In this document: positions 48,252 through 59,294 of the stretch, one piece after another
Numbering within the stretch: position 1 is the stretch's first letter
How the letters are laid out: every line of letters starts with the position of its first letter
Notes under the pieces: generated by a model
What the model saw: only the letters and a program-made list of their open reading frames with translations
Database searches by the model: none
What the model was told of the DNA's origin: nothing
Position numbers and translations under genes: made by a program
NCBI RefSeq assembly: GCF_002752655.1
Contig: NZ_CP023737.1
Coordinates: forward strand, 186,001-250,000
Origin: Methylosinus trichosporium OB3b
GTDB taxonomy: Bacteria; Pseudomonadota; Alphaproteobacteria; Rhizobiales; Beijerinckiaceae
Direction: 5' to 3'
DNA length: 64,000 nt

Positions 48252-48674
48252 CTAGCGAGCGAGGCATTGGGTCGCGAATTCCCGCCATGTCGTTCCTCCC
48301 GTCTGCCGTTCCTGCCTGAGCTTCAGCCACTGCGTCGCGCACAGCTTCATGCGCTCGCGGGGAGCTCGCGGCAGGGACGGCGGCGGCGTCGACAGATCGA
48401 CTGGCGGCAGCTCGGGCGGCGGCGCCGGCGGCTGCTCGATCACGACAGGCGGCGCGGGATGCGCCGGGGGCAGGGGGGCGCGCGGTATGCGCTTCGCGGC
48501 CGGCGCGGAATGGGAGCCGCGCTGCCGCCGAGTGGAGGCATGGCCATCCGGAGCTGCGATTGCCGTGGCGATGCAGCACCACATCACGCAGCCGATCGCC
48601 ACGCAGGTGATCGCCGAGCATGCTGTGGCGAAGCTTCGGGAAATGTCGCCCGCGGCGTTGTGTCGGATGGCCAT
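48252..48674 (-). CDS. Exported or anchored Pro-rich protein with C-terminal Cys motif
   Basis: About 140 residues from the ATG at 48674 (start uncertain, weak ribosome-binding site). It has a hydrophobic segment (ITCVAIGCVMWCCIATAIAA), then a proline-rich linker (APPVVIEQPPAPPPELPPVD), then a C-terminal module (MKLCATQWLKLRQERQTGGT, TWREFATQCLAR). That module, with C-x2-W...T-W-x2-F...C spacing, recurs in many small exported proteins of Bradyrhizobium and relatives. Function unknown. Confidence 0.65.
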   Translation of the reverse strand: MAIRHNAAGDISRSFATACSAITCVAIGCVMWCCIATAIAAPDGHASTRRQRGSHSAPAAKRIPRAPLPPAHPAPPVVIEQPPAPPPELPPVDLSTPPPSLPRAPRERMKLCATQWLKLRQERQTGGTTWREFATQCLAR

Positions 48675-48817
48675 CCATATCCGTTGTGACGGCGCTGCAT
48701 GTCGCAGCGAAGCGCTCGCTCGCAAAACGGCGCGTCGGCGACCGCTCTAGACCGAACCGACGGCGGGCGTCAACGCGGGCGGGCCGCGGACTTCCGCCTT
48801 CTTCGCCGGCGTGTTAG

Positions 48818-49897
<1,080 letters not shown>

Positions 49898-50065
49898 CGC
49901 GCGAGCTGGCGGCTGGCGGCCGCGCCTTCGTCCGGGCCGCCGCAGCCTTTGCGGCGCGCGGCGCTCGCGCGGGGTGGACAAATAGGCCGTCCCGTGGTTT
50001 GGCTGTACGCCGCGCCGCCGCATCGAGGCGCGAAGACCACCGATCTTCCACGCAGCAGCTTCCCC

Positions 50066-50491
50066 ATGACCAAACGATTCGCTCCGACTGTAATCGTATC
50101 GTTTTGGCTCTGCGCTACCACGGCGGCCGAGGCGGATTTTCGGATGTGCAACAACACGAGCAATCGGGTGAGCGTGGCGCTCGCCTATACCGACGGCCGC
50201 GGCTGGCTTTCGGAAGGATGGTGGAACTTGCGCGCCTCCGATTGCGAGACGCTGCTGCGCGGACCGCTCGCGGCGCAATATTACTATATCTACGCCATGG
50301 ACGAGCGTGGCGGCGAATGGAAGGGCAAGGCGTTCATGTGCACGCGCGATCGCGAGTTTCGCATCGACGGCCGCGAGGACTGCTTCGCCCGCGGATTCGA
50401 CCGCACCGGCTTCTTCGAGATCGACACCGGACGCGACGCCAAGAACTGGACGGTGCAGCTCACCGATCCGACGTCGACGACTGCGAGATGA
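50066..50491 (+). CDS. DUF1036 family exported protein
   Basis: A 141-residue protein. The ATG at 50066 begins the signal peptide (MTKRFAPTVIVSFWLCATTA, cleavage near AEA-D). The mature domain opens FRMCNNTSNRVSVALAYTDG and continues GWWNLRASDCETLLRGPLAA and YYYIYAMDERGGEW, the typical DUF1036 pattern with paired cysteines. Periplasmic; role unknown. pyk starts 31 bases after its stop, so the two may be cotranscribed; in rhizobia DUF1036 and pyk are often neighbours. Confidence 0.85.
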   Translation: MTKRFAPTVIVSFWLCATTAAEADFRMCNNTSNRVSVALAYTDGRGWLSEGWWNLRASDCETLLRGPLAAQYYYIYAMDERGGEWKGKAFMCTRDREFRIDGREDCFARGFDRTGFFEIDTGRDAKNWTVQLTDPTSTTAR

Positions 50492-50522
50492 GGGCTCGGG
50501 CGCACGCCGCTCGACAGAAGGG

Positions 50523-51962
50523 ATGACCCGAGAAATGAGAAGGTTGCGGCGCGTCAAGATCATCGCGACGCTCGGTCCGGCGAGCGTCGAGAAGTCGGTC
50601 GTGGCCGGCCTGTCGACAGCCGGCGCGGATGTGTTCCGGATCAACATGAGTCATACGGATCACGCGGGCCTAGCCGCCTATGTCCGCATGATCCGTGAGA
50701 TCGAGGCCGAGACCGGTCGCGCGATCGGCATATTGGCCGATCTGCAGGGCCCGAAGCTGCGCATCGGCGCCTTTACGGAAGGCGCCGTGCATCTGCGCAA
50801 GGGCGACATGTTCGTCCTCGACGCCGATCCGACGCCGGGCGACGTCTCGCGCGTGCAACTGCCGCATCCCGAGATCTTGAGCGCGCTCAAGGAAAAGGAC
50901 ACGATCCTCATCGACGACGGCAAGGTCCGCCTGCATGTCGTCGAGACGTCCGGCGGCGTGATGGCGCGCGCCGTGGTGGACATCGGCGGGCGCATCTCCA
51001 ACCGCAAGGGCGTCAGCCTGCCGGACACGGAGATCCCCATCACCTCGATGACGCCGAAGGACCGCGCCGATCTCGACGCGGCGCTGGCGGAGGGCGTCGA
51101 TTGGGTGGCGATCTCCTTCGTGCAGCGGCCAGAGGACGTGCTCGAGGTCAAGCGCGTCGCCGGCAAGCGCGCGGCCATCATGGCCAAGATCGAGAAGCCG
51201 CAGGCGATCGCCCGGCTCGACGAGGTGATCGAGGTGGCGGACGCGCTGATGGTGGCGCGCGGCGATCTCGGCGTCGAAGTGCCGCTCGAGAAGGTGCCCG
51301 GCCTGCAAAAGCGCATCACCCGCGCCGCGCGGCGCCTCGGCAAGCCGGTCGTGGTCGCGACGCAAATGCTCGAATCGATGATTCTCGCGCCTCTGCCGAC
51401 GCGAGCGGAAGTGTCGGACGTCGCGACCGCCGTCTATGAGGGCGCCGACGCGGTCATGCTCTCGGCCGAGAGCGCCGCCGGCCAATATCCGATCGAGGCG
51501 GTGGCGACGATGAGCCGCATCGCCGAGGAGGTGGAGACCGACGCGGTCTATCGCTCCATCATCAACGCCCAGCGCGCCGCCGCGCCCGATCCGACCGTCG
51601 CCGACGCGATCGCGGTCGCCGCGCGCGACGTGGCGGAGACGCTGCATTCGGTGGCGATCTGCGCCTGGACCTCGTCCGGCGCCACGGCGCTGCGCATCGC
51701 CCGCGAGCGGCCGCGGCCGCCCATTTTGGCGCTGACGCCGAGCCGCGACACCGCCCGCCGCCTCGCTCTCGTCTGGGGCGTGCATGCGCTGGAGACGCAG
51801 GATGCGCGCGACATCGAGGACATGGCCGACCGCGCCTGTGTGAATTCGGCGCGCGAAGGCTTCGCCTCGCCGGGCGATCGCGTCATCATCGTCGCCGGCA
51901 TGCCCTTCGGCTCACCCGGCGCGACCAATATGGTGCGCATCGCCATCGTCGATCACGACTGA
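50523..51962 (+). CDS. pyk: Pyruvate kinase
   Basis: A 479-residue enzyme converting PEP and ADP to pyruvate and ATP. Signature regions: VKIIATLGPASVEKS, FRINMSHTDHAG, ILADLQGPKLRIG, the substrate-binding IMAKIEKPQAIARLDEVIE, VARGDLGVEVPLEKVP and VVATQMLESMI. The ATG at 50523 has GAAGGG upstream; a second ATG lies four codons later. The 3' end overlaps the convergent GNAT gene by ten bases. Confidence 0.95.
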   Translation: MTREMRRLRRVKIIATLGPASVEKSVVAGLSTAGADVFRINMSHTDHAGLAAYVRMIREIEAETGRAIGILADLQGPKLRIGAFTEGAVHLRKGDMFVLDADPTPGDVSRVQLPHPEILSALKEKDTILIDDGKVRLHVVETSGGVMARAVVDIGGRISNRKGVSLPDTEIPITSMTPKDRADLDAALAEGVDWVAISFVQRPEDVLEVKRVAGKRAAIMAKIEKPQAIARLDEVIEVADALMVARGDLGVEVPLEKVPGLQKRITRAARRLGKPVVVATQMLESMILAPLPTRAEVSDVATAVYEGADAVMLSAESAAGQYPIEAVATMSRIAEEVETDAVYRSIINAQRAAAPDPTVADAIAVAARDVAETLHSVAICAWTSSGATALRIARERPRPPILALTPSRDTARRLALVWGVHALETQDARDIEDMADRACVNSAREGFASPGDRVIIVAGMPFGSPGATNMVRIAIVDHD

Positions 51963-52441
51963 GGGAGCAGGGCGCTGGTCCATTCCATGATCAGCGTCCG
52001 CCGCCCCGAGAGGCTGGGCGCGCCTTCGCCCCGGCTCACAAAGCCTTCGCGCTCGTAGAAAGAGACGGCGCGGCGGTTGTCGGCGTTCACGTCGAGGCGC
52101 AGCCGCGCCGGTGAGATGCTGCGCGCCGCCTCGATCAGCGCCTCCGCCGCGCCCGAGCCGAAGCGCGTGGGATGCACGCACAGCTGATCGAGCCAATGGG
52201 TCGCCGGATCGATCACGACGAAGCCGATCGTCGCCGGCGGCGCGCCTTCGCGGAGCAGCAGCGTGCGCGAGCCGCTGCGCTCCAAGCGAAGCACCTGCTG
52301 GCGCAGCCAGTCGCGGCGCGCATCGAAATCGATGTCCGGATAGGTCGCGCGCCAGGACGCGACCCACAGCTCGAGCAAGGACGGCCAGTCCTCGTCCCGG
52401 CGCGGAACGATGCGGGGGCTGACGAGGCCCGGCCGCGCCAT
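51953..52441 (-). CDS. GNAT family N-acetyltransferase
   Basis: A 162-residue GNAT-fold protein. Motif A is visible in LDQLCVHPTRFGSGAAEALI (the Q/RxxGxG/A variant of acetyl-CoA binding), and motif B in LDVNADNRRAVSFYEREGFV. The substrate is unknown. It starts four bases after the stop of the inositol-phosphatase gene, so the two form an operon. Confidence 0.85.
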   Translation of the reverse strand: MARPGLVSPRIVPRRDEDWPSLLELWVASWRATYPDIDFDARRDWLRQQVLRLERSGSRTLLLREGAPPATIGFVVIDPATHWLDQLCVHPTRFGSGAAEALIEAARSISPARLRLDVNADNRRAVSFYEREGFVSRGEGAPSLSGRRTLIMEWTSALLPQS

Positions 52442-52445
52442 CGCG

Positions 52446-53237
52446 TCAGGCCTTGCGCAGCGTATCGAGCAAATGGCGGTGGATCGCCTCATTGCCCGCG
52501 CAGATCGCGCTCTTGGAGAGCATGTCGGAGCCGTTGTCGAGATCGGTGACGAAGCCGCCGGCCTCGCGCACGAGCACGATGCCCGCAGCAATGTCCCAGG
52601 GCTTGATGCCGCGCTCCCAATAGCCGTCGCAACGGCCGGCCGCGACGAAGGCGAGGTCGAGCGCGGCGGCGCCGAGACGGCGGATGTTGCCGGTCTTCGC
52701 CATGACGGCGGCGAGCTCCGTCTGAAAGCGGGCGTGCCGCTCGATCCCCGCGAGCGGCGGAATGCCGCAGGCGACGAGCGATTCGCCGAGCGTCTTGCGC
52801 GCCGAGACGCGCATGCGCCGATTGTTGAAATAGGCGCCCTGGCCCTTCTCGGCCACGAACATCTCGTCGCTCGCCGGATTATAGACGACGCCGGCCACGA
52901 GCTGTCCCTCGCGCTCGAGCCCGACCGACACGGCGAAGATCGGAATGCCGTGCAGGAAGTTCGACGTGCCGTCGAGCGGATCGATATGCCAGATGTGACT
53001 CTTGTCGGAGCCCTCGACTGCGCCGCTCTCCTCCATCAGGAAGCCATAGCCCGGCCGCGCCCGCGACAATTCCTCGAACAGGGTCTTTTCCGCGCGTCTG
53101 TCGGCGGCGGTGACGAAATCGCCGGGGCCCTTGACCGACACCTGCAGATTCTCGACCTCGCCGAAGTCGCGCTTCAGGCCGCGGCCGGCCTTGAGGACGG
53201 CGGCCGTCATCACATTCATCAGGGCGGATCGGATCAT
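52446..53237 (-). CDS. suhB: Inositol monophosphatase family protein (SuhB-like)
   Basis: A 263-residue IMPase. Metal-binding motifs: FLMEESG, IWHIDPLDGTSNFLHGIP, and WERGIKPWDIAAGIVLVREA. Length and sequence are closer to SuhB than HisN; the window's HisN-like gene is elsewhere (11868). AAAGGT precedes the ATG at 53237. Operon with the GNAT gene. A very long minus-strand frame continues upstream of this start, but only this part is protein-like. Confidence 0.9.
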   Translation of the reverse strand: MIRSALMNVMTAAVLKAGRGLKRDFGEVENLQVSVKGPGDFVTAADRRAEKTLFEELSRARPGYGFLMEESGAVEGSDKSHIWHIDPLDGTSNFLHGIPIFAVSVGLEREGQLVAGVVYNPASDEMFVAEKGQGAYFNNRRMRVSARKTLGESLVACGIPPLAGIERHARFQTELAAVMAKTGNIRRLGAAALDLAFVAAGRCDGYWERGIKPWDIAAGIVLVREAGGFVTDLDNGSDMLSKSAICAGNEAIHRHLLDTLRKA

Positions 53238-53381
53238 GGAGACCTTTGAAAAGCGCGGCGAGAGGAGGGAGCGCCCCAAATGCCCCGGCGGCGACCGCGG
53301 CGTCAAGCGCGTTCGCCGACGGGAGCCGCCCGGAAGACGCGAGCTGACCGATCGCCAATCCCCGCCGACGGTGTTACGGGA

Positions 53382-53410
53382 CTGCCATGTCACAGTGCGC
53401 AAACTGTCAC
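53382..53410 (+). promoter_or_regulatory. PHO-box-like repeat upstream of the PhoX-family gene
   Basis: CTGCCAT (53382-53388) and CTGTCAC (53404-53410) are 22 bases apart, two turns of the 11-base period of PhoB sites; the intervening 11-mer does not match. The second is 55 bases before the ATG. Similar elements precede the peroxidase and phosphoesterase genes at 61.9 and 63.2 kb. A weak site on its own. Confidence 0.4.
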
Positions 53411-53465
53411 AACCACTGCTTAGAGACGGCCCCGCTGACGCATTCGTCGTCAAAGGAGGGGCTGA

Positions 53466-55058
53466 ATGAAAACGTCCATCATCTGTAGCGTCGCGCTCGC
53501 GGCGCTTTCGATCTACGGCGCCGGGGCCGCGCAGGCGCGCGATGGAGCCGGTCCGATCACAAACAGCGTTCCAAAGGCCGTGACGCCGATCCCGGGCACC
53601 GCCAGAGCCGACGTTCTCGCGTCTCCGTTCCACCTGAAGATCCTCGCCCAGTACGCGGACCCGGTGGAGAATCCGAGCGGTGTGATCACCATGTTCGGCA
53701 AGCTGTCGACCGGCGAAGGCACCGAGCCGGATCAGAACACCTATCTGGAGATGCCGAATCCGGGCGGCCCGACGGCCGGTTATGATTACGGCACACACTT
53801 CCTGTTCCAGGGTCATGAGAATGGCGGCAATCTCGCCTTTGTGACGCGCATCAATCTCGACGTCGCCGATCCGGCGCATCGCATCACCCTGCTGACCCCG
53901 GTGGACGCGCAGACCGGAAAGACCGGCTTCAACAGCATCGACGGGTCGACCTATGATCCGTTCACCAACTCGCTGCTGTTCGGCGAGGAGACCGAGGACG
54001 ATTCGTCCAATGGCGCCGGCAATATTCATTCCGTCTCCGTGACTTGGCCGCCCGTCCACAAGACCTATGAGGCGTTCATCGGCCTCGGCGGTTGGGAAGG
54101 CATCCACCTCGACAAGAACGGCGTCGTCTATCTCATCGAGGATATCGGCGGCGCCAAGGCTCCCTCTGGTACGACCGCGACGGTCGACGGCGTCGCCAAT
54201 GTGCCGCTGAAGAGCGCCAAGCAGCCAAATTCCTTCGTCTATCGCTACCTGCCGAACAACCCGAAGGATCTTTCGGCTGGCGGACGGCTGCAGGCGCTGC
54301 AGGTGTTCGTCGACGGCGCGCCGCTGAAGTTCCATGCGGACGACGTCATCGGCGACATCACCTCGCCCAAGCAGAGCGTTCTCTACACGCCGGGCAATGT
54401 GTTGCCGTTCCGCTGGCTCACCATCCACAAGTCGAACGCGGGCGACACGGCTGCGTTCAACGCCACTGCGGCGGCGAAGGCGTTGGGAGCGACGCCGTTC
54501 AAGCGTCCGGAGAACATGGCGTTCGACCCGACCTCGGACTTCAACACCTTCTATGTCACGGTGACTGGCGACACGGACGCGCCGACGGGGCAGGTTCCGC
54601 AGCTGGCGAAACGCGCAGCCTGGGGTGCGATCGTTCGCGTTGAGAAGATCGGCGCGTTCCCGCTCGCGAGCAAGGGCTATGACGGCGTTGTCTCGACCGC
54701 CTATCTGGGCGATGCGGATCATGCCAGCTTCGACAACATCGCTTTCGGCAACACCAACCAGCTGCTCGTCGCCGAGGATCGTGGCGACACGCTGCATGAT
54801 CAGCTGGCCAAATTCGACTCGATCTGGACGTTCAGCGTGCGCGGCGGCGTCTCGTCGAAGCGTCTCGTCGCGCTCGGCAGCGATCCGATTGCGGCCCCGG
54901 CCGGCGCCGGCGACAATGAGCCGACCGGCGTCATGACCTCGAACGGCAGCGTGCTGAAGAGCGCTCTCCTCGGCACCGTCAACGGCCTCGTCGACGGCCG
55001 CACCTTCTTCACCCAGCAGCATGGCCTGAACCGGGTGTTCGAGGTCATTCGTCGCTGA
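53466..55058 (+). CDS. PhoX-family protein (DUF839), secreted
   Basis: A 530-residue protein. The signal peptide MKTSIICSVALAALSIYGAG is of Sec type, with no twin-arginine pair, whereas characterised PhoX phosphatases use Tat. Family regions include FLFQGHENGGNLAFVTRI, NSIDGSTYDPFTNSLLFGEE, EDIGGAK, KRPENMAFDPTSDFNTFYVT and LLVAEDRGDTLHD. PhoX enzymes are Ca/Fe phosphomonoesterases. Some DUF839 members may have other activities, so phosphatase function is inferred. Two stable hairpins follow the stop. Confidence 0.82.
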   Translation: MKTSIICSVALAALSIYGAGAAQARDGAGPITNSVPKAVTPIPGTARADVLASPFHLKILAQYADPVENPSGVITMFGKLSTGEGTEPDQNTYLEMPNPGGPTAGYDYGTHFLFQGHENGGNLAFVTRINLDVADPAHRITLLTPVDAQTGKTGFNSIDGSTYDPFTNSLLFGEETEDDSSNGAGNIHSVSVTWPPVHKTYEAFIGLGGWEGIHLDKNGVVYLIEDIGGAKAPSGTTATVDGVANVPLKSAKQPNSFVYRYLPNNPKDLSAGGRLQALQVFVDGAPLKFHADDVIGDITSPKQSVLYTPGNVLPFRWLTIHKSNAGDTAAFNATAAAKALGATPFKRPENMAFDPTSDFNTFYVTVTGDTDAPTGQVPQLAKRAAWGAIVRVEKIGAFPLASKGYDGVVSTAYLGDADHASFDNIAFGNTNQLLVAEDRGDTLHDQLAKFDSIWTFSVRGGVSSKRLVALGSDPIAAPAGAGDNEPTGVMTSNGSVLKSALLGTVNGLVDGRTFFTQQHGLNRVFEVIRR

Positions 55059-55070
55059 GCTTCCTCGCCT

Positions 55071-55124
55071 CACGGCGGGCGCGGCCCGCCGTGTCGCTCG
55101 CGCCGGGCGATATTTCGCCCGGCG
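55071..55124 (+). terminator. Tandem terminator hairpins after the PhoX-family gene
   Basis: CACGGCGGGC/GCCCGCCGTG (55071-55080 and 55084-55093, 3-base loop), then CGCCGGGCGA/TCGCCCGGCG (55101-55110 and 55115-55124, 4-base loop), followed by CTCTTGCTTTCG. Both stems are perfect ten-base pairs. Confidence 0.75.
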
Positions 55125-55139
55125 CTCTTGCTTTCGTGA

Positions 55140-56779
<1,640 letters not shown>

Positions 56780-56780
<1 letters not shown>

Positions 56781-57697
56781 TGCGCATCGCGATCCTCGGG
56801 GCGGGCGGCGTCGGCGGCTATTATGGCGGCCGTCTGGTCGAGGCCGGCGCCGATGTGACCTTTCTCTTGCGCGAGGCGCGGGCGCGCCTTCTCGCCGAAC
56901 GCGGGCTCGTGATCGAGAGCCCGCTCGGCGATGCGCGCCTTTCGGTGAAGACGGCGACGCGCGTCGACTCGCCGTTCGATCTCGTGATTCTCGCCTGCAA
57001 GGCCTATGATCTCGACGCGGCGCTGGAGACGATCGCCGGCGCCGTGGGGCCGGGGACAGCGATCCTGCCGCTGCTCAACGGCCTCGTTCATCTCGATATT
57101 GTTGCCGAGCGTTTTCCCCGTGCAAAGGTCTTTGGCGGCGTGGCTCAGATCAGCTCGACGCTGGACGAGAACGGCGTTCTGCATCATTTCGGCGAGCGCA
57201 ACCGCATCATTTTCGGGACGCGCGACGGCTCGCGCGACGCGCGGCTCGCGGCGGTGGAGACCGCCTTTGCGAACACGCCGGTCGAAGCGCGCCATGTCGA
57301 CGACATCGATCGCTGGATGTGGGAAAAATTCGTGCTGCTCGCGGCGCTCGCCGGCATCACCTCGCTAATGCGCGCGAGCCTCGGCGATGTTCTGGCGACG
57401 CCGGCGGGCGAGCGGCTCATTCTGCAGCTTCGCGACGAATGCAAGCGCGTCGCGCGCGCCGAGGGCTGGGCTCCTTCGCCCGAGTCGGAGGCGCTGCTCG
57501 CTGTGCTGACTGAGCGCGGCTCGTCGCTCAAAGCCTCGATGCTGCGCGACATCGAGCGCGGCGCGCCGACCGAGGGCGAGCATATTCTGGGCGACATGCA
57601 CGCGCGAGCGGTGCGCGCCGGGATCGAGACGCCGATACTCGAGATCGCGCTCACCCATGTCCGCGCCTATGAGATCGGGCGCAGGGAGCGAGCCTGA
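56780..57697 (+). CDS. panE: 2-dehydropantoate 2-reductase
   Basis: A 305-residue ketopantoate reductase (NADPH) of pantothenate synthesis. Rossmann motif ILGAGGVGGYYGGRL, the CKAYDL segment with the catalytic lysine region, NGLVHLD and the C-terminal WEKFVLLAALAG helix are visible. It begins one base into the guaB stop (TGATG). Its own stop lies inside a large inverted repeat, so the last residues are encoded by the repeat arm. Confidence 0.85.
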
Positions 57698-57747
57698 AGG
57701 CTCGCGGTCCAACGCGGCCACTGGACCGCGAGCCTTCAGGCTCGCTC
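57686..57747. repeat. Perfect 26-bp inverted repeat spanning the panE stop
   Basis: The arms at 57686-57711 and 57722-57747 are exact reverse complements (GAGCGAGCCTGAAGGCTCGC... and ...GAGCCTTCAGGCTCGCTC) around the 10-base loop ACGCGGCCAC. The panE stop TGA (57695-57697) is in the left arm. It may act as a terminator or be an inserted palindromic element. The sub-palindrome AGCCTNNAGGCT resembles the arms near 15912 and 15993. Confidence 0.85.
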
Positions 57748-57825
57748 GGTGGAGCCCCTCACGGCACAAAATTCGCGTAATTGCCCGCAAGTCCGGCGAC
57801 AGGCGCCGGCGAGCGGGGAATTATC

Positions 57826-58206
57826 ATGACCGAGTCGAGCGAGAGCCTCGCCAAGGCCGAAGAGCAGCTCATCGCCGAGGTGCGCCGGAATTTTGCCAGC
57901 TTCTTCCGCTGGGTCGATTTTCTTGACGATATGATCAAGAAGGACATCGGGCCCAAATTCGGCGTCGACGTCACGCTGATGGGCAGCGCCGTCGAGCAGA
58001 AGGTGAGGGGACTCCTCTATATCTCCCGCCCGCTCAAGGAGCCGCTCGGCGTTCCCTTCGAGATCGAAGGCGCCTCGATCATGCTCGGCCACGCCAAATT
58101 CGAGCGCGACAACGAGGCCGGCGAGAAGACCGCCCGTTACGACCTCTCGACCCTCGACGATGTGAACCGCATTCTCGGCGACGTCGTGCAGGATTACATC
58201 GGCTGA
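57826..58206 (+). CDS. Conserved-looking protein, unknown
   Basis: A 126-residue protein. The ATG at 57826 follows a GGGGAA stretch; an extension to 57781 is less likely. Sequence has protein-like order: SFFRWVDFLDDMIKKDIGPK, VDVTLMGSAVEQKVRGLLYI, and FEIEGASIMLGHAKFERDNE. The C-terminus reads TLDDVNRILGDVVQDYIG. No family recognised with confidence. Alone between panE and another short gene. Confidence 0.7.
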   Translation: MTESSESLAKAEEQLIAEVRRNFASFFRWVDFLDDMIKKDIGPKFGVDVTLMGSAVEQKVRGLLYISRPLKEPLGVPFEIEGASIMLGHAKFERDNEAGEKTARYDLSTLDDVNRILGDVVQDYIG

Positions 58207-58360
58207 CAGGCCAGGCATGGCGCCGCGATTGCTATCATATTATGAGACAGGCAATCTGGGGCCGTAGGGCGAGTTCGCGCGGGACGGGCGCGCTCCCACC
58301 TTCGAGGGGAGGTCGGGGCGCGCCGCCGAGGTCGTCGCGGTCCTTTGTCGGAGATCGCAC

Positions 58361-58633
58361 ATGCTTCCGCAAGTCGTGATGGTCGATGGCGTTCCACGAT
58401 GCGTCATCCGCCCCACAGATCAGAAGGCGCTCGACCGCTTCGTGCGCAATAGCCGGAAATGGCTGCAGGCCGGCAATTCCGAGGGAAAATGCACCTATCG
58501 TCCGGCCGACGCGACCGAGACGGCGGTCTGGAAGGACGCCTTCGAGCTGCACAAGGCCGCCGGCGCCGATGACGAGAGCTTTTTCGGCATACCGCTGCTC
58601 GCGACGGCGCCCGCGCCCGCCGCGGTGGAATAG
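58361..58633 (+). CDS. Small protein, unknown
   Basis: A 90-residue frame with GGAG eight bases before the ATG (MLPQVVMVDGVPRCVIRPTD). It has mixed composition (RFVRNSRKWLQAGNSEGKCT, then WKDAFELHKAAGADDESFFG) unlike the neighbouring shadow frames. No family recognised. It is convergent with the Cys-rich gene, four bases away. Confidence 0.5.
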   Translation: MLPQVVMVDGVPRCVIRPTDQKALDRFVRNSRKWLQAGNSEGKCTYRPADATETAVWKDAFELHKAAGADDESFFGIPLLATAPAPAAVE

Positions 58634-58637
58634 GCGC

Positions 58638-58871
58638 TCAATGCGGGCAGGGCGGAAGCGTTTCCGCCCGCGCCAGCGCCGCGCGCGCCAGCGGACAATT
58701 TGCGCAGTCATGGCCGGCGCAGCCGCTGCAGGGCGACGGCGCCGCCACTGCTTGTCCGGGTTCCGGGGCCGCGAGCCCTGCTTGCGTCGGCGCATCCTCC
58801 GGCTTCGGCGCGGCAATGGCGGCGCAGGCGAGGAAGGCGGCCGGCAAAGCGATCAGCAACGCTTGTCGCAT
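58638..58871 (-). CDS. Small exported Cys-rich protein
   Basis: A 77-residue protein after a strong AAGGAG. The signal peptide MRQALLIALPAAFLACAAIA is followed by an Ala/Pro-rich stretch and a cysteine cluster (SPCSGCAGHDCANCPL and a final CPH). C-x2-C-x4-C-x2-C could bind a metal or form disulfides. Last gene of the peroxidase-phosphoesterase operon, starting 11 bases after the cytochrome gene ends. Confidence 0.7.
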   Translation of the reverse strand: MRQALLIALPAAFLACAAIAAPKPEDAPTQAGLAAPEPGQAVAAPSPCSGCAGHDCANCPLARAALARAETLPPCPH

Positions 58872-58882
58872 GACACGCTCCT

Positions 58883-59281
58883 TCAATGAACGCCCGGCGT
58901 GAGCTTCATGCCCCGCCGTTCGAAGGTGATGTAGGAGACGAGCGCGGTCATGCGCGGATCGTCGGCCGCGAGATTCTGGCCCTGCAGCGGATTGCGGATG
59001 CACCAGTTCACCATCTCGAACAGCTGCGCCACCTTGCCGAGCTGCTTCTGGAACTTCGGATAGGTTTCGGGATGGGTGTTGGCGGCGTTGGGATGGCATT
59101 GCGCGCAGGCGACGCCATTGGTCCCGACGGAGCCATTGGTCCACAGCTTGCGGCCCTCCGCGGCCACGGTCTCGAACTCCTTCAGATAGCGGTCCACATC
59201 GGCGCGGGTGAACTCGTCTGCCCGCGCGGAGGCGCCGAAGGCTGCGAGCGCGATGGCGAGAAGCAATGTCGAGCGACGCAT
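58883..59281 (-). CDS. Monohaem c-type cytochrome
   Basis: A 132-residue periplasmic cytochrome. Signal peptide MRRSTLLLAIALAAFGASAR is cleaved near ARA-D. The haem motif CAQCH is in GVACAQCHPNAANTHP and the distal Met is probably the one near the C-terminus (ERRGMKLTPGVH). It resembles small SoxX-like cytochromes with VNWCIRNPLQGQNLAADDPR. Third gene of the operon starting at 61527; a natural electron donor or acceptor for the di-haem peroxidase. Confidence 0.85.
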   Translation of the reverse strand: MRRSTLLLAIALAAFGASARADEFTRADVDRYLKEFETVAAEGRKLWTNGSVGTNGVACAQCHPNAANTHPETYPKFQKQLGKVAQLFEMVNWCIRNPLQGQNLAADDPRMTALVSYITFERRGMKLTPGVH

Positions 59282-59294
59282 GTCGAGCTCCCGA

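Noticed and set aside
48205..48689. Overlapping open frames on both strands near 48.4 kb
   Set aside because: Only the minus-strand frame at 48252-48674 has a membrane segment and the recurrent C-terminal Cys/Trp module; the others are shadows.
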